Shown piece by piece: positions 10,741-21,927 of a DNA stretch of 64,000 nt. Source of the DNA: Larix kaempferi (taxonomy: Eukaryota; Streptophyta; Pinopsida; Pinales; Pinaceae). The stretch covers positions 53,064,501-53,128,500 of the forward strand of contig BSBM01000001.1 in the NCBI GenBank assembly GCA_027924585.1. Direction: 5' to 3'. Both the position numbers and the translations under genes were made by a program. A model generated the notes under the pieces. It was not told the origin of the DNA. It saw only the letters and a list, made by a program, of their open reading frames with translations, and searched no databases. Each line of letters opens with the position of its first letter. The stretch's first letter is position 1.

Positions 10741-12572
10741 AATTGCAACTAGTCGAGGAAGAGACTGTCGATTCACCACCTTCACCAGAAGAAGATCCGT
10801 GCAGCGATAATGAAGGTATGAGTTCTGATATTTCTGATATTTTAGCAGCATATGATGATCATGACATATCAGGTTCAGAATCCGACCATTATGATCCTCC
10901 TCAGTTACCAAAGTGGGCCCAAAACACTCTTCAATCTGTTGGTTTAAACCTTGGAAATCCTGCTGATCCGAGACGAACAAGAGCATATTTTCAAAGAGTA
11001 GGTATGGCTCTTTCTATTGCTGATCCATTAATTCCTGAGATTTTTTATTTGATGGCTGGTTCATATCCCACATCATACTATTCTTCCCACCGAGATCCGA
11101 GATGGCAAAGTGCCATGGATGAAGAGTACAATTCTCTTCAAAAGAACAACACATGGGAGCTAGTTTCTCTTCCACCTGGAAGAAAGTTAGTGAAGTGTAA
11201 ATGGGTCTACAGCACGAAAGTTGCTACTGATGGCTCTATCAGCAAATAAAAAGAAAGGTCGGTGGCAAAAGGTTTCTCCCAAGTCCAAGGAGTGGACTAC
11301 ATTGAGACCTTTGCACCGATTGCAAAGATGGATTCCATCCACCTTGTTTTGTCTATTTCCACATCCAAGCACTGGTAAGTGCAACACATGGATGTGAAGA
11401 GTGCATTTCTACATGGAGACCTTTCTTAAGAGCTATATATGCAGCAGCCAGAGGGCTACACATCAGATCCATCATTAGTTTGCAAATTGAAGAAACTTTG
11501 TATGGGTTAAAACAGGCCCCAAGAGCTTGGTACGCAAAGATGGACTCCTTCCTTCTTTCTCAGAATTTCCAAAGATGCAAATCTGATCCGAATGTGTATC
11601 TTCAGCGAGTTAAAGTTAATTTTTTGGTTATTGTACTTTATTTTGATGATATTCTCATTACTGGTAGCACTCTTACTTCAATAAACAAGCTAAAAACTGC
11701 CTTAAATCTAGCTTTTGACATGAGCGATTTAGGCTTGCTGAGTCACTTTTTGGGCTTAGAGATAGCTCAAAATTTTGATGGGATCACTGTATCTCAGCAA
11801 AAATATGCTTTCGACCTGTTATTGAAGTTTAATATGGCTGAATGTAAGGCAGCCCCATTCCCATTCCTCTCAGGAATCAGTCTTGAGGAGGGAGATTCTA
11901 CACTGCTTGCAGATTGCAGTATGTATCGACAGTTGATTGGTTCACTACTTTATTTGACACACTCAAGGCCTGATATTTCATATGCCGTGAGTGCCATGTC
12001 AAGGTATATGCAGCAGCCACATGAGCTTCATTGGTGATCATCCAAGCGGATCTTGCAGTATGTGCAAGGTACGAGACAATTTGGCATACATTATGCTGCA
12101 GATTCTGAGCTTTATTTCATTGGTTTTACTGATTCAGATTGGGCAGGTGATAACATTGATCAGAAGTCCACTTCTAGTTATGTTTTCATGATTGGTCATG
12201 GTGCTATTTTTTGGTCTAGCAAAAAGCAGGAAGCCATTGCACTTTCTTCAGCAGAGGCAGAGTATCGAGGGGCAGTCAATGCCTGCATTCAGGTAGTTTG
12301 GTTGCAGGGTATTCTTTTTGAGTTTGGTTTTGGTGGCACTACTTCGACTGTCCTATTTTGTGACAATCAAAGTGCTATCAAGATCTCCACAGATCCAGTT
12401 CAATGGCAGACGACCAAACACATTGAGATTCATATGCATTACATTCGACAGTTGGTGCATGATCGCACCATCATTCTGCAATATTGCGCTACTGATGAGC
12501 AAATTGCATAAATCTTCACCAAGAGCTTCACTGAGAAGAAGTTCTCTTACCTCCATTCACTGTTGGGGGTAA
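10741..12572 (+). pseudogene. copia-1 reverse transcriptase and RNase H
   Basis: The RT region runs from WQSAMDEEYNSLQKNNTWELV (about 11105) through MDVKSAFLHGD, LYGLKQAPRAWY and the catalytic box at 11638-11649 (YFDD for the usual YVDD) to MIGSLLYLT-like sequence near 11940. RNase H follows (DSDWAGDNIDQKSTS, ALSSAEAEYRGA, DNQSAIKI, KHIEIHMHYIR). Stops occur at 11247, 11376, 11427, 12035 and 12509 and a frame shift near 11485. Domain content is complete but the copy is inactive. Confidence 0.9.
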
Positions 12573-12760
12573 GTTCCATCATGGTGGAGACAGATTGATC
12601 CATTATTATGCTTTAGCTTGAGGGGGGGCTTTCTTCCCACTGGGTTTTCCCTCTTTCCTCACTTAGTTTATTTTCAACATTTTTTGGATTATTGTATTGG
12701 GGTGACCTTTGGTCTTAGTTACCATGGCCCCACATTATTTTATTTTGCACATCATAGTCT

Positions 12761-12774
12761 AGCTTGAGGGGGGG
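12761..12774 (+). promoter_or_regulatory. copia-1 polypurine tract
   Basis: AGCTTGAGGGGGGG lies directly against the right LTR start, the standard plus-strand priming site. A second, near-identical TTGAGGGGGGG lies about 150 bp upstream at 12618-12628. Confidence 0.9.
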
Positions 12775-13499
12775 TGTTCGGATATCCACATCATCTTTTT
12801 CAGGATCTTGCATGCAATTAGGGTTTGCATGCAAATTCTAGGGTTTGCATGCACTTTGCATGCATCCCAGTCACCACGTTGATGCCTCCAGCACCTTAGC
12901 CACCTTATTCTAGCACCCGGGAGCCACTTACTTCATATTTTTATCCCCCCTAGTCAGGAAGGCACCCACTTCTCACCTACTACCAAAGAAGGGTGTACTT
13001 CTTCACCTACCACTTCAGTTACACTTAGTGAGCTCCGATTCTCCCTGATTTGAGGCTAGTTTCACTCGCGACTGACTGTTTCACTTCCGTTGGACCTCCA
13101 TATTGACTAGATGACTTGTTCTGACTTCAGTTAGCCTCCCATGCGCCCTCCACTGAGCCCACTTCCCTATATCACTGCTACACACTTCAGTTACACATGT
13201 TACACTCAATTAGACTCAGATTGACACCTGGATGAATGGTTCTTGTGCATTGATGACCACTACTGATTGATGATGAGTACTCCTAGTTGGAGTCAAGCTA
13301 CTCCATTCAGTGATTCAAATGACCTCCTTAGGCAATTCGAATTGCTCAGTTATTGTTACTGTATTCTATTTTAATCATTCACCCTTACTGGGATATTGAG
13401 CACTGCTGCATGTTTTGCACAGTTTTACACCATATTTTCTATATTCATTTGTTGTGATTGATTTACTTGTTCATTAGATCTGCTGTGACTAATTTTACA
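12775..13499 (+). repeat. copia-1 right (3') LTR
   Basis: 725 bp. Compared with the left copy it has 31 extra bases near 12834-12864, made of a second AGGGTTTGCATGCA unit and a CTTTGCATGC piece. TGCATGC thus occurs several times here, which favours slippage. Confidence 0.93.
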
Positions 13500-15850
13500 T
13501 GAGCTATCTCAAAGAAAACACCTAATATTTAATTATCGACCAAGGTTGATATTCTTAGAGTTGTGGCAAAGTATATGCTAAGGTACAATGGTACCTCAGT
13601 TTCGACTTGTCAAACCTTAGAAATGTTTAATAAACAAAACATCGAAAGATATTTCAAAATGAAAAACCGAATCAAACTTCAGAAAGACAACAAATGAACT
13701 ATTGAATCTAGCTAGACCGACGAATCAAAATAGTATCAATTCATACTACTCTACTCTATGACTAAATAATGGAAAATATGAAAACAAATACCGATAAAAA
13801 AAGAAAACTACTTTTCAATTCTAATCTAGGAACTAGAAATAATTGTAAATAAATTTGGAAACAAGTAGAAAACTTGATAAAGATATTTAGTTATGAACCA
13901 AATTTTATTTCATGAACATCTTCATTATTTGTGTGAATGAGAAACTGATCCTAAGCTTGACGAAGGAACGATCGAAACTTAAAATACTTGGAGAATGAAA
14001 TTATTAATTCTAATATGAACTAAATCTTAAGAACATGTAATAAACTATACTAAGAATAAAACTGATAAATTCTAAATAAGTAACATATTAGTAAATCAAA
14101 TATGAAAGAAATAATTCGAAAGACGGTTAAAGCAAAATTAAGAAAGAATTTAATTAAAAATTTATGGCATGTAAAGCAGGGTGCTAATTATGGTTAAGAA
14201 TGCTAATTAAAAGCAAGAAAGATCACAGCTAAGAAAAAATAAGAAACTGAAAAGAAAAAAAAACAATGCAGAAAGAATGAAAGTCCAAATGACGATCCGG
14301 ATCACTGTCTGAATGACAGTTCGGATGGAAGAAAACAAATTAAACTAAAGAAAGAGGTAGTTTTGATGATCTTAACGTCAGCTAGCGAATGTAGATGAAC
14401 CTATAGTGCAAAGAAGTCAGTGAGAAGACTATTGAGAAGCTAAGATAGTAGGAAGCAATCTATTCTAATCATTATTTAAAAGATGAACTACTTCTATAAC
14501 ATAGTTAAACAAAACTAAACTATGAATACAACTTAACCTACAGCTTACAGAAGGAGAACTTACAGAACTAATTCTAATTCTAACTAAACTTGAAATAGCA
14601 GCTAACTAAGTTCTATCTAATTGCAGAAAACTGGAAACAAACTGTAAACATTATGCTTGGTCGACCTTTATCAATTCTAGAAACACAAATTAATTTAGCA
14701 ACAAAATACAAATTACAATGAAATAAGGAAATAACATATACAGAAAAACAGAATTAATTACACACTGGAAAATGAACTAACTATTTACATAAAAAAGAAA
14801 ATACATAAAAACATAAATAAAAGCTCTGGCTGATGAGGGGCCCTTCCCAACAATCAGAGATGGAAACTAAATCAACTTAGTCACCAACAACAGAGCATCA
14901 ACAATAAAATTCAGGAGCTTCCATTAACTGAGAAAAATTATACAACGTTTCTACAAAAACTACTGCTATCCTCTATGTATTCTATAAGCTATTTGATCCT
15001 CCTCGTTTCTTCACACGAGGCATCTATTTATAATTTTACAATGGGAGAGAAGATCACCATAGTCGACCTCTCTAAAAATAGATGTCTTTAAGACTATAAA
15101 ACGACTGCCTGATGACTTATGATAGCGCAGGGGGCATCTACCAGGTTCCACGACGTCAATCCTACCTGACGCGAACAACTGCGTGTTTGTTTCCTTTAGG
15201 CGTGGGAAGAACGTATGCTGGAAAGATGAATGGACGGAGGAGAGGGATGTTGGAGCATCGATGTAGGAAGAGAAATGTGTTGGCAGACTGAGCATGGGCG
15301 AACGAGTCTCCTCTAGAACATTGACGTGAGTAAGCGAGCGTGATATCCAATTGGACGAACAGGAAAGTCGGAATGTTGGAGTTTGGACGTGGGGAGATCG
15401 TGTGCTGTCAAGCATGGGTGGAAGGAAGGCGAATCTTCAAAACGCAAGGCTCATCAACCATAACCACCACGTAGCTAACCGAACCCATGTGTTGATTTAT
15501 GTCTTTAATGGGCAGGAATATGCCAACCGATGATTCTGCGGACTGAACGCAGGGATGAATGATGGGTTGAACGCTACTGGCATCTTTAGCGTAAAAGCAA
15601 GTCCAAATGAAGGCCTATTTGAAAATCACAGCCTGTAGAGAAAAAATTAATTGCCAAGCATGTCTGGAAATATGAGATGATTGTTAATAAATCACAAAAA
15701 ATGTTGATAATTATTCATGATTCACATGATGTTCAAATAAATGCATACCTGAGTCTATTTGACAATCTGAATGGAAAGAACAGTAATTTATTATACAAAA
15801 ATAGTGCAATTAATGCCACTCAGAGGATATTTGATGATAAAAAATAGTGA
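13500..15850 (-). repeat. Remainder of Athila-like 5' LTR
   Basis: The copia-1 target duplication shows this sequence was once joined to 7428-7443. It contains no coding features. On the minus strand a TATA box (TATAAATAGATGC, 15020-15032) is in the right orientation to drive the Athila-like element. The outer end of the LTR could not be fixed; it lies between the TATA box and the gag fragment near 15850. Confidence 0.65.
15020..15032 (-). promoter_or_regulatory. Putative LTR TATA box (Athila-like)
   Basis: The minus strand reads TATAAATAGATGC within the split LTR, oriented towards the gag-pol body. Sequence match and orientation only. Confidence 0.6.
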
Positions 15851-16368
15851 CAAAATGGACACCAACAAGGCAACTCATAACCCCTCTGAACAAAGGAAAG
15901 TGCTTTTCCTTATTCTTGTTTGAGTGTAGCATCTTCAAGCACCTACATATCAACATGTACCTCATGTTCCATAATTATATGAGGTTCCTCCTTTGTGACG
16001 CAAATTCTTTCATCGATTGCCTTTTTTTCCTCGAAAGGAGAACCACTGTTCCTTCCTATTTCCAATTTGATCCCCAGTTGGCTACCCAACAATTCCAATC
16101 CTTTCATCAATTGTCTATCCATATCTTTCATACCCATGGTAATCCCCTGCATACCCATAGAAATATCATCAAAAACATGATTTTAAGGCTTCAAAAAGTT
16201 CCTCCTTATGTATCAAGTTTTCATCCTCCTCTCTACCCATGGTTTTTAAAAAAAGACTATTTTTCTTCTACTACTTCTTCTTCAACAAAAACCTCTTCAA
16301 CTACTGGTTCAAAGGGTGGTGGTTTATTTTTTTGAATTCTTGTTAAGACCATAAGGTGCCAAGAACAT
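15850..16368 (-). pseudogene. gag start of another Ty3/gypsy element
   Basis: On the minus strand, immediately downstream of a Met-tRNA primer site, an acidic stretch rich in E and V (16260-16335) is followed by a frame with GMQGITMGMKDMDRQLMKG and an EIGRNSGSPFEEKK segment (15943-16158), the layout of a plant gag N-terminus. It then runs into the outer end of the Athila-like LTR, so the rest of this element is missing or displaced. Family assignment beyond Ty3/gypsy is uncertain; the LTR start TGTCATGTCCC suggests a chromovirus. Confidence 0.55.
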
Positions 16369-16380
16369 GCTCTGATACCA
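16369..16380 (-). promoter_or_regulatory. Met-tRNA primer binding site (outer gypsy)
   Basis: The minus strand reads TGGTATCAGAGC, six bases inside the LTR edge at 16387 (TGTCCC on the plus strand). Confidence 0.85.
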
Positions 16381-16386
16381 CTATAA

Positions 16387-18089
16387 TGTCCCTTGTTAGG
16401 AATTTTATTAAAATGGCAATTTTTCACTTTTTTCCCTAGTTCGACCTTTGACTAGTTTTGAGTTCTAGGTCTCCAAATTGCTCCAATTGCACCCAAATAT
16501 TATGAGAAGGTATATGGTTGATTTTAGAACTTAAATATGTGTTTCAGAGATGCTTTTTTACCTTTAAAATACTTCTGCAAATCCTCTTTCTATTATGTCC
16601 AATGTAGGGAACTTTACTAGTAATTTCCCTTTGACTAGTATTGGTCTCTAGGTCTCAAATTGGCTCCAAATGCCTTCAAATATTCAAGGAAAATGTATGA
16701 ATGATATTTGTACTTGATTATGATGTTCATGGATGATTTATGACCATAAAAATACTTCTTCAAACTTATTTAATATTCTGGACAAAGTATGGAATTTAAC
16801 TAGCAAGTTGAGGTTCAAATCCCCCCAAGGTAAATACTGAAAATGGCTTCCCAAATGGCTCCAACCCCACTCAAATTTCTGAACATAGGTAGGGGATGTA
16901 TCAGGGTATTATTAAGGTCTCATATTCACCATTAATCAGTTATTAAGTCTGTTCTAACCTTATCCCAAACAACAACAAAAATCATTAGTTCGACCTTGGG
17001 GGAAATAGCATGAAATCTTCTTCAAATAAAATAAAACTAAGCAAGATGGATCCAAATGCTTAAGTATTGAACATGAAACTTGTAATAATCATAAATGGAA
17101 TTCCATACATCATAAATATATCAGATAAATATTCTTCCATTCGAAATCATCATCAATACATTGGCATAGATCAATCTAGTGGGGGAGTGGTCACTATTTT
17201 CTCATTAATAATCCATTTTACATATAACCACTTGTTATTTCAACCTAAAAATTTATGGTGATGAAAAACATAGTATATTAATCATATTAAAATAGAAACA
17301 GATCATGATAAGCTCTCCTAAAGAGTACAAGAGCTCACAAAAAATGCCCTCCCTCAAGGGTCAAGAATATGCCATCAAAACTGGAAATGGTTGAGAGAGT
17401 GTGCTGCATTAGAAGAAACCATGAGCTACCCTGTAGCTTACAAATGAAAATAAACACTCCATTAAATATCCAAATGAAAGGTCTGAATGTCCTTTCCAAT
17501 TACCAACTTGGATGGGAATATTTCACCCTCGAAATTGGCTAAGGCAAGAAACTAGTCATCCACTAGCTCTCCCTCTTCACAAATGCAATTGCAAATTTCT
17601 CAAATGATCAAAAGTTGGTTTCATTATTTGTTATTGAAATTTATAAACTTCTAATTTCCTCCATGGGTCGAATTCCTTCCAAGAGACTCATGCCAACTCA
17701 AGTTGGGAAGAGATTTCAAAGAACGCCACTTGTACAACAATTCCTAGTCTCCCACTTCCACCAAATCACATGCGGAAGCATCTTAGCTGCCCTAACTCCC
17801 TTGAGCGCCCTCTTGGAGGCCATTTTTAGCCTTGACATTTCATATATGTCATATGTCATCCTTCAGGTCTGACTTTTGTCATAGGTTTCATAGCATCTTC
17901 ATCATTGTTGTCATAGAGCTAGGGAATCTAGCCCAAGTGTCTCACTAGCTCCAAATTGCCTCTTCCTCTTCCATGGGAGTTACTCTTCCTCTACATTTAG
18001 AACTTGGATGAGTCATGCAATGAATAATAGCTTTTGAAATCCCCCAAGTATGTTACCATTCACCTTGAATTCGAATTGGTGAGAGAATG
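16387..18089 (-). repeat. Outer gypsy 5' LTR, first segment
   Basis: The LTR begins at TGTCCC (16387) beside the primer site. It is interrupted at 18089 by Tat-A, whose exact 5-bp duplication (GAATG) shows that the LTR resumes at 30576. The combined length is about 2.03 kb. The segment contains a degenerate ~180-bp repeat in three copies and otherwise nothing I recognise; short open frames at 17067 and 17615 look like chance. Confidence 0.7.
16431..16960 (-). repeat. Degenerate ~180-bp tandem repeat inside an LTR
   Basis: Three units start near 16437, 16618 and 16797. The first two share TTTGACTAGT, GGTCTC, AAATTGCTCCAA or AAATTGGCTCCAA and CAAATATT in the same order; the third keeps ATGGCTCCAACCCCACTCAAAT. 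The period is about 180 bp. Confidence 0.65.
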
Positions 18090-19145
18090 TGTTGGCGGAT
18101 ATTTCTACCCTATAGCCAGGAAACTAAAGCTATCAACTTGGTTGGGGTGACAAGTAAGTGTATTGATGCTATTACAGAGGTGTTTACAAAAGAAATAGAT
18201 TGTAGATTTAGGGAACACACCTTTTAACCGACGTCTGATCCTAGCCTCGACCCGGTCTCGTGTCCAGCTTCTGAATCTACCTTTCCTTTAGCAAACCTGC
18301 AACAACAATACCTTTCTCAAAACATTTTGGGAAATATATAAAGCTTGACATAAAAAAAAGAAATGTTTAACATTCAGCATTGACCAAAATAAATCCAATT
18401 TAAGATGCCATTAAATAACACATTCAAATTGGAACAAGAAAAACACTTCAACCTTTATTTGTCAAAAAGTGGAATGAAGTACAAGTATACCTGACAATGA
18501 AGCAGGCTCCTGCAACTAGATTCTGGGCTCTCGCTCTGCTCTGGCTTGGATGTATTCTGCAACAACTTCTCCAATGTCTTAAAGTTTCTCCATTAACTCA
18601 TCCTCTAGCTTTTCTAGCAATCATTTCTTCTAACAATTTCTAACCTTGCTCCTTTAACCTTCTTGGTATTTATAGGTTCAAAGAAACAGTTCAGGTCGAG
18701 ATGCAGTTATGGAGGAAGTTGTGGGAGTTAGGAAACTGCCATCAACTAATCCTCCTCAATGAATTAATATATTTTTTAATCATCTTTTAAATGTACGCGA
18801 CTCTTCTTCAGTGGAGTAGCGTATAGGGCGCTACCCTAGTGTTTAACAACTACCGCTCAATCGATTTTAAATGTCGATCGCTACTTTGCTACACTGGAGT
18901 AGCGTATACTTTGATATGGGCGCTACTATTATACATTGGAGTAGTGTATGGGCGCTATTCTCTTTGAGTAGAGTAGCGCTCATATCTTAAAATGATATTT
19001 TTTTTGGTTTTCCAGTATTTTCAAGAAATGGAATGAGTTGTCATATGGTCAAAGGTCAACATGCTCCGCCATCCAAATTGTCCTTTTGTGTGATCAGCAT
19101 CTCAGGGCGATCACGGACGGAGAGGTGCAAGTTTGACCTATAACA
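18090..19145 (-). repeat. Tat-A 3' LTR
   Basis: 1056 bp from TGTTGGCGG to CCTATAACA on the plus strand; matches 29520-30575 end to end. The U3 part (above 18674) holds several inverted repeats built on GTAGCG, for example GTAGCG 18816-18821 with CGCTAC 18829-18834, and AGTAGCG 18898-18904 with CGCTACT 18921-18927. Confidence 0.95.
18665..18674 (-). promoter_or_regulatory. Tat-A LTR TATA box (3' LTR copy)
   Basis: Minus strand TATAAATACC, conserved at the same place in the other LTR (30095-30104). Orientation matches the coding strand of the element. Confidence 0.7.
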
Positions 19146-19159
19146 GATGCCCCCTAATG
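19146..19159 (-). promoter_or_regulatory. Tat-A polypurine tract
   Basis: The minus strand reads CATTAGGGGGCATC directly upstream of the 3' LTR. Tat-B has the near-identical tract at the same place (59421-59435). Confidence 0.8.
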
Positions 19160-20300
19160 TGTGAGGTCAGAGGGAAACGATGGCCGAAATACATTACAAT
19201 CCAAAGCCAAAGGAGGAGCACAGAACCGCAGAACAAGTCACACGAAACCTGCAACAAAGATCAAGTCCAGTGAGCAATTACATTTTGGACATCTTATAGA
19301 TGTGTAGTGTGATACAACATGATGTCCGATACATAACAAGGAGATGCATATAAAGCATGGCCACTTGAAATACAAGCGTGGATCCATGTCAAACTGAGAG
19401 ATCATAGCCATAACAACAAACTGGATCTATGTCTCATGGAGAGCCGAATATAAGTGAGGCTCAGTCTTGCGCAACTTGGGGTGATAACAAAATGAGGTAA
19501 TGTCATCAAAAATCCCAAGGTCTTCATCCCAAAACAACCCTAGGTACAAACCCTAACCATGTGAATAGATGAGCTGATAGTCGAACATGGAGGGCATCGT
19601 TTGATTACCGGTCATTGATGTATACCGTTAACAAACACGAGGACTTCCACCGATAATGATGATGGGGTCCAAGGTACCAAGTACGATTCACCAAATGTGA
19701 ATAGATGGACTTGGAGTCGAACACTTGGGAATCCTGTCGAAGAAAAGACATTGATGTATTCTCATCATTCCACAGCGAGGAAAATTGCCACTTGTGACTG
19801 CAATCTCCAAGGTACTAACCGAAACTCTAAACTTCAATCCCAGAATAATGATTTGGTGTCGATGGGAAGAATTCCATTGGAAGGGAGGCCTTAAGGCATC
19901 CTCCATCATCCAACTCGAGGATCACTCAACTGGTAAGAGCTGATATGGAATAATATGCACCAAGACTGACACTAGGAAGGCAGACACATGAGGTGAAGGT
20001 AAACTGCAGAATGGCCGACACAGGGTATATCCTTGAACATTGAGCACGACACAAAGTGACTTAGGAAGTTTCTGACATAATGGGGTAAATAAGTCTGAAA
20101 TGTAGGAGACATTAGCAGACCCTCCATATGGTTGGAAGAATAACCAACCAGGGGAGTAAATAACTCGGAGGAAAGGTTCACCCTGAGGCCAAAAACTAAA
20201 CCCAACCGACAAGATAGACTCAAGTAGGTGCTATGTTCAAGGATAGGACTTGACTGAAACTGCCTTTGACAATGAAGATATGATATGTTTTTCCTGTTCC
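19160..20300 (-). other. Tat-A 3' untranslated region, proximal part
   Basis: No open frame resembling a protein family. It contains a tandem duplication of about 135 bp (19561-19695 and 19696-19830), each copy beginning GTGAATAGATG and ending near CCAAGGTAC, diverged by roughly a third. Short frames on both strands are overlapping shadows. Confidence 0.6.
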
Positions 20301-20301
20301 T

Positions 20302-21117
20302 TATTCTTTTAGATAAAAGAATACCCTTCTTGTGGATTTAATGAGTCCAAGAAAGAATGAAAACTCAATAGGTCCAACCATGTAAATAATTTAACGATCC
20401 CATGGGAGGAAGACTCAGTACCTTCTTCATAATTTATAGAGTTCGAAGAAGAGATAGAAGAATACTCTATATGTACTGATCTCTGGATTTTAATATCGAG
20501 CCGAGATCTGTTCTTGCTCGCCGGTGTTTTCAATTTTAAGGAGTCTGAAAAAATTAAACAATAACTCCATATATCTGCTCGTGGATTTTAATATCGAGCC
20601 CAAGCAGATGAATGCTCGCCAGTGTTTTCCTGTTTATAGAGTCTGAAAAACTTAAACAATCCTCTTTTCACCTATCCGTGGATTTTATATCGAGCCCGGA
20701 TTGGTCTGTGCTCGGCGGTGTTTTCTTGTTTATAGAGTTGAAAAACTTAAACAATCCTCTACTTACCCTCTCGTGGATTTCACATCGAGCCCGAGTAGGT
20801 GAATGCTCGCTTGGTATTTTCATGTTTAGAGAGTCTGAAAACCCTAAAGAGAGACTCCAAAAGGTCCTTTTTTCATACAGTTAGTCTCCTCCCCGAAAAA
20901 GTATAAAACAATGAAAGGAGAACTCTTCTAGCGCATACAGGAGTATACCTAGAGTATACATTTTACGTAGTTAATCCACTGAGGCCCGGAAAAGGGATAA
21001 TTCTATACCTGAGTGGAGGAGCCTTAGGATACTTTAACGAGCTCGAAGAGGAAAATTTTTCTCGGCTATCTTGTTTAGGTTTAAATAGTCCAAACAAGAG
21101 TTTAAAATGACTTAAAG
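20302..21117 (-). repeat. Tat-A array of interleaved covarying stems (pseudoknot-like)
   Basis: Each short unit has two complementary arm pairs in the order L-S-R-S'. Examples, plus strand: L TTCTTG 20327 / R CAAGAA 20348 with S TGAGT 20342 / S' ACTCA 20363; L CTTCTTC 20422 / R GAAGAAG 20445 with S ATAGAGT 20436 / S' ACTCTAT 20464; L GATCTC 20478 / R GAGATC 20503 with S CGAGC 20497 / S' GCTCG 20516; L ATCTGCT 20573 / R AGCAGAT 20603 with S CGAGC 20595 / S' GCTCG 20614; L CTTGTTT 21070 / R AAACAAG 21092 with S AGTC 21087 / S' GACT 21109. Arms change while pairing is kept. The array starts with a simple 9-bp hairpin (TATTCTTTT 20302 with AAAAGAATA 20315). The same unit types recur in Tat-B. No function is known to me; an RNA role in the retrotransposon transcript is inference. 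Confidence 0.8.
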
Positions 21118-21639
21118 GTCAGCTTCTAGGATCGTAGCTTCATGCCCTGCCAAAAACTAGGTTTTCAACAAAATATTAGTCGATGCGGTAAAAATCTCGA
21201 ATGATATATGAATTTGGAATGTTTAGTTAACTGACAAGATCTATCATCAAGAAATTTGAGCATAGGAGACGAATCTGACAACAATTGAGTGAAAATTGAA
21301 CTTGGATCAGTGTTATACCTTATTTTGTGTTTCAATTGATTAATTAGGATTTTTGAAAGTTTTTGAAACTATGGAAAATTAAAAATTATGGGTAAAAATC
21401 AAAATCCAATTTTATATATAATTTCATTGTTAAAAAATCAATTTTCAATTTGTGTTGTAGGGCAAAAATTGGGGCAACTTTTGCAAATTTCCAATCTCCA
21501 TTGCAATCGAACCGGGCATCCAACCACCAAATCTCCTCCACCAAGTAAGTAGAAATCAACCTATCTTTCATTTCAATGGTTTATTTTTAAATTTTTGAGC
21601 AAAAATGGCCTGCAACACAATGCTCATAAGGTTTTATGC

Positions 21640-21770
21640 GCGGGGCTCTACTGTGTATACACAAGAGTAGCATACAAACGCAATGGGCGCTACTTTGCTC
21701 AAACAGAGTAGCGCCTACATGCTGCTGTGTAGTATACACAGTAGCGTACATATTTGCAAAGCTATTTTCA
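21640..21770. repeat. GTAGCG-type hairpin cluster in Tat-A 3' region
   Basis: AGTAGC near 21667 pairs with GCTACT near 21688, and the palindrome GTGTATACAC lies just before. The same GTAGCG/CGCTAC words dominate the LTR U3 and a cluster at 29228-29340 in the leader. Confidence 0.65.
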
Positions 21771-21927
21771 AGCGCCGGGACTCAAAAATTTTGGGGTTTT
21801 TTGTAGGATGGTCTTACAATGGAGGGAAAGGGAGCATGAAGACATGGATAGGTTAGCCATGCAAGACCCGGCTACCCTCCATGCGCTCCATAGATGCGGT
21901 TTGTTGAAATTTTAACGAACCGTAAAC

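Larger units (their letters stand above)
7444..13499 (+). mobile_element. Complete Ty1/copia retrotransposon (copia-1)
   Basis: The element has LTRs at 7444-8138 and 12775-13499, an initiator-Met-tRNA primer site directly after the left LTR, a purine tract directly before the right LTR, and the copia gene order gag-PR-IN-RT-RNase H. Flanks are TGAGT on the left (7439-7443) and TGAGC on the right (13500-13504), a 5-bp target duplication with one change. My hand comparison of the LTRs gives about 40 substitutions (near 6%) plus a 31-bp length difference, so the insertion is old. It sits inside the 5' LTR of the Athila-like element. Several stops and frameshifts make it non-functional, although domain order is complete. 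Confidence 0.93.
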
